Source of the DNA: Pseudomicrostroma phylloplanum | Taxonomy: Eukaryota; Basidiomycota; Exobasidiomycetes; Microstromatales | Direction of reading: 5' to 3' | Length of the DNA: 64,000 nucleotides | Assembly: GCA_039545275.1 (NCBI GenBank) | Contig: BCHS01000016.1 | Coordinates: 1 to 64,000 of the forward strand | Shown here: positions 63,402 to 64,000 of the stretch, one piece after another | How the letters are laid out: each line of letters opens with the position of its first letter | How positions within the stretch are numbered: the first letter of the stretch is position 1 | Notes under the pieces: generated by a model | What the model was told of the DNA's origin: nothing | Database searches by the model: none | The model's input: the letters and a program-made list of their open reading frames with translations, nothing else | Translations under genes and position numbers: made by a program

Positions 63402-63680
63402 TCACCTTGCCTTGCTCCCACCTGCTCTTTCCACCCTCCGACGCTCCCTCTCCTCCCACTCTTCCACCCTTCGCATAAACTCACCTTTATAAATCCACTC
63501 TCCCAACTTCAACCACTTCCTAACCTCTTCCTCCTCCGTAGCAGCAGCATTCCTTCTACTCGCAGCGCGTAGCTTTCCGAGAAAGTCGTACGAGGGTTCT
63601 GGGTAGTCGCGACCGAGTCTGTGGAGGCGCTTGTAGAGGTTGATGGCTGCGGGCCGGAGAGGGTGGCCGAGGGGGGGCAT
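63402..63680 (-). CDS. LYR-motif protein (LYRM5/ETFRF1-like)
   Basis: 92-residue frame beginning MPPLGHPLRPAAINLYKRLHRLGRDYPEPSYDFLGKLR. The LYK at the start of helix 1 plus a trailing Phe (YDFLGKLR) is the LYR/complex-1-LYR signature; GRDYP is characteristic of the ETFRF1 (LYRM5) branch, which in mitochondria binds the electron-transfer flavoprotein or acts in Fe-S and respiratory assembly. The second helix (EEVRKWLKLGEWIYKGEFMRRVEEW) and a basic tail complete the small three-helix fold. It has no classical presequence, as is usual for LYR proteins. An upstream 5' exon is not excluded because an AG lies just before the ATG. Branch assignment is tentative. Confidence 0.78.
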   Translation of the reverse strand: MPPLGHPLRPAAINLYKRLHRLGRDYPEPSYDFLGKLRAASRRNAAATEEEEVRKWLKLGEWIYKGEFMRRVEEWEERERRRVERAGGSKAR

Positions 63681-64000
63681 GCTGAGGTGGAGTGAGGGGA
63701 GGAGGGGAGGGATGGAGGGGAGGGGGAAAAAGGAACCTGTGAAGGGAGTGAGTGGAGGGTGAAGCTATCCTAATGTACACGAGCCGGGAAGCAGCAGTCA
63801 GGCCCGGAACAGGGACCGGGACCGGGACCGGAAGCGGTGGACGGCTCCGATGAACGCGACGGTGACCTTTACCTTGTTTGTTTGTTAACAACTTCTTTCC
63901 CACCCTTGGTCAACTATATAAGCAGTGGTAGTTGGCAGTCGCATTCCTCAACGACGCTCACTTCTTCCCCAACATTGCGATCCTCTGCTGAACGCTCTTG
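63681..64000. other. terminal intergenic region with a plus-strand promoter
   Basis: 320 bases at the window edge upstream of the LYR gene. A TATA element at 63915-63921 faces right, suggesting a divergent gene beginning past the window end. A GGGACC/GGGACCG run sits near 63812-63835. Confidence 0.45.
63915..63921 (+). promoter_or_regulatory. putative TATA box
   Basis: TATATAA followed by G in an otherwise GC-rich region, about 85 bases before the window end. C/T-rich leader-like sequence follows from about 63945. No start codon is in view, so the gene it would serve is outside this window. Confidence 0.5.

Overview
This is nuclear DNA of a filamentous or yeast-like fungus. Genes are compact and GC-rich, on both strands. 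Introns are mostly 50-150 nt, nearly all with a GTGAGT-type donor. Nuclear genes for complex I, complex III and heme A synthesis, a Zn2Cys6 factor, a fungal homeodomain factor and a GH5 glucanase are present. Intron density and gene architecture suggest a basidiomycete, possibly Ustilaginomycotina; that placement is inference. No rRNA, tRNA, CRISPR or intact mobile element was recognised.

Layout. 0.2-1.3 kb: amidohydrolase-type decarboxylase (+). 1.5-3.8 kb: NIPA-type Mg transporter (-). 4.7-5.4 kb: acylphosphatase split into six tiny exons (+). 5.6-6.6 kb: NDUFB8 (-). 7.1-8.4 kb: PP2A catalytic subunit (+). 9.0-10.6 kb: Ser-rich orphan (+). 10.7-11.8 kb: p23/Sba1 (-). 12.2-13.3 kb: Nop15-like (+). 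13.5-14.9 kb: PAF-acetylhydrolase-like (-). 15.3-18.6 kb: Zn2Cys6 regulator (+). 19.0-22.7 kb: COX15 followed in phase by a mitochondrial-type NAD kinase (+). 22.7-24.7 kb: Oca-type pseudophosphatase (-). 25.0-26.6 kb: GPN1 GTPase (+). 26.8-29.2 kb: peroxisomal acyl-CoA synthetase (-). 30.5-33.2 kb: GH5 exo-glucanase (-). 35.4-36.4 kb: QCR8 (-). 36.8-38.9 kb: Sec14-type protein (-). 40.7-43.5 kb: DUR3-like symporter (-). 43.9-48.9 kb: giant AhpC/TSA-like protein (-). 49.9-50.5 kb: prefoldin 5 (-). 50.9-52.9 kb: sphingosine-1-phosphate lyase (+). 56.6-58.4 kb: homeodomain factor (+). 59.3-62.7 kb: coiled-coil protein (+). 63.4-63.7 kb: LYR protein (-).

The content is mostly housekeeping: respiration and mitochondria (NDUFB8, QCR8, COX15, NAD kinase, LYR protein), protein folding and assembly (p23, prefoldin, GPN1), lipid metabolism (peroxisomal ligase, S1P lyase, PAF-AH-like, Sec14) and regulation. 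I see no biosynthetic cluster or defence island.

The most unusual feature is the COX15/NAD kinase locus. The NAD kinase has no start codon of its own downstream of the COX15 stop. Splicing a 145-nt intron, whose donor contains the COX15 stop codon, joins the two reading frames in phase. The COX15 tail just before the junction reads like a mitochondrial presequence. The locus therefore predicts a COX15-NAD kinase tandem protein, or two proteins sharing one exon. It recalls the Cox15-ferredoxin fusion (Etp1) of fission yeast. Other points of interest are a 6-nt microexon in acylphosphatase, an 82-base G run between two convergent genes, a PP2A tail lacking the usual threonine, and a CGG-spaced tandem repeat upstream of the Zn2Cys6 gene.
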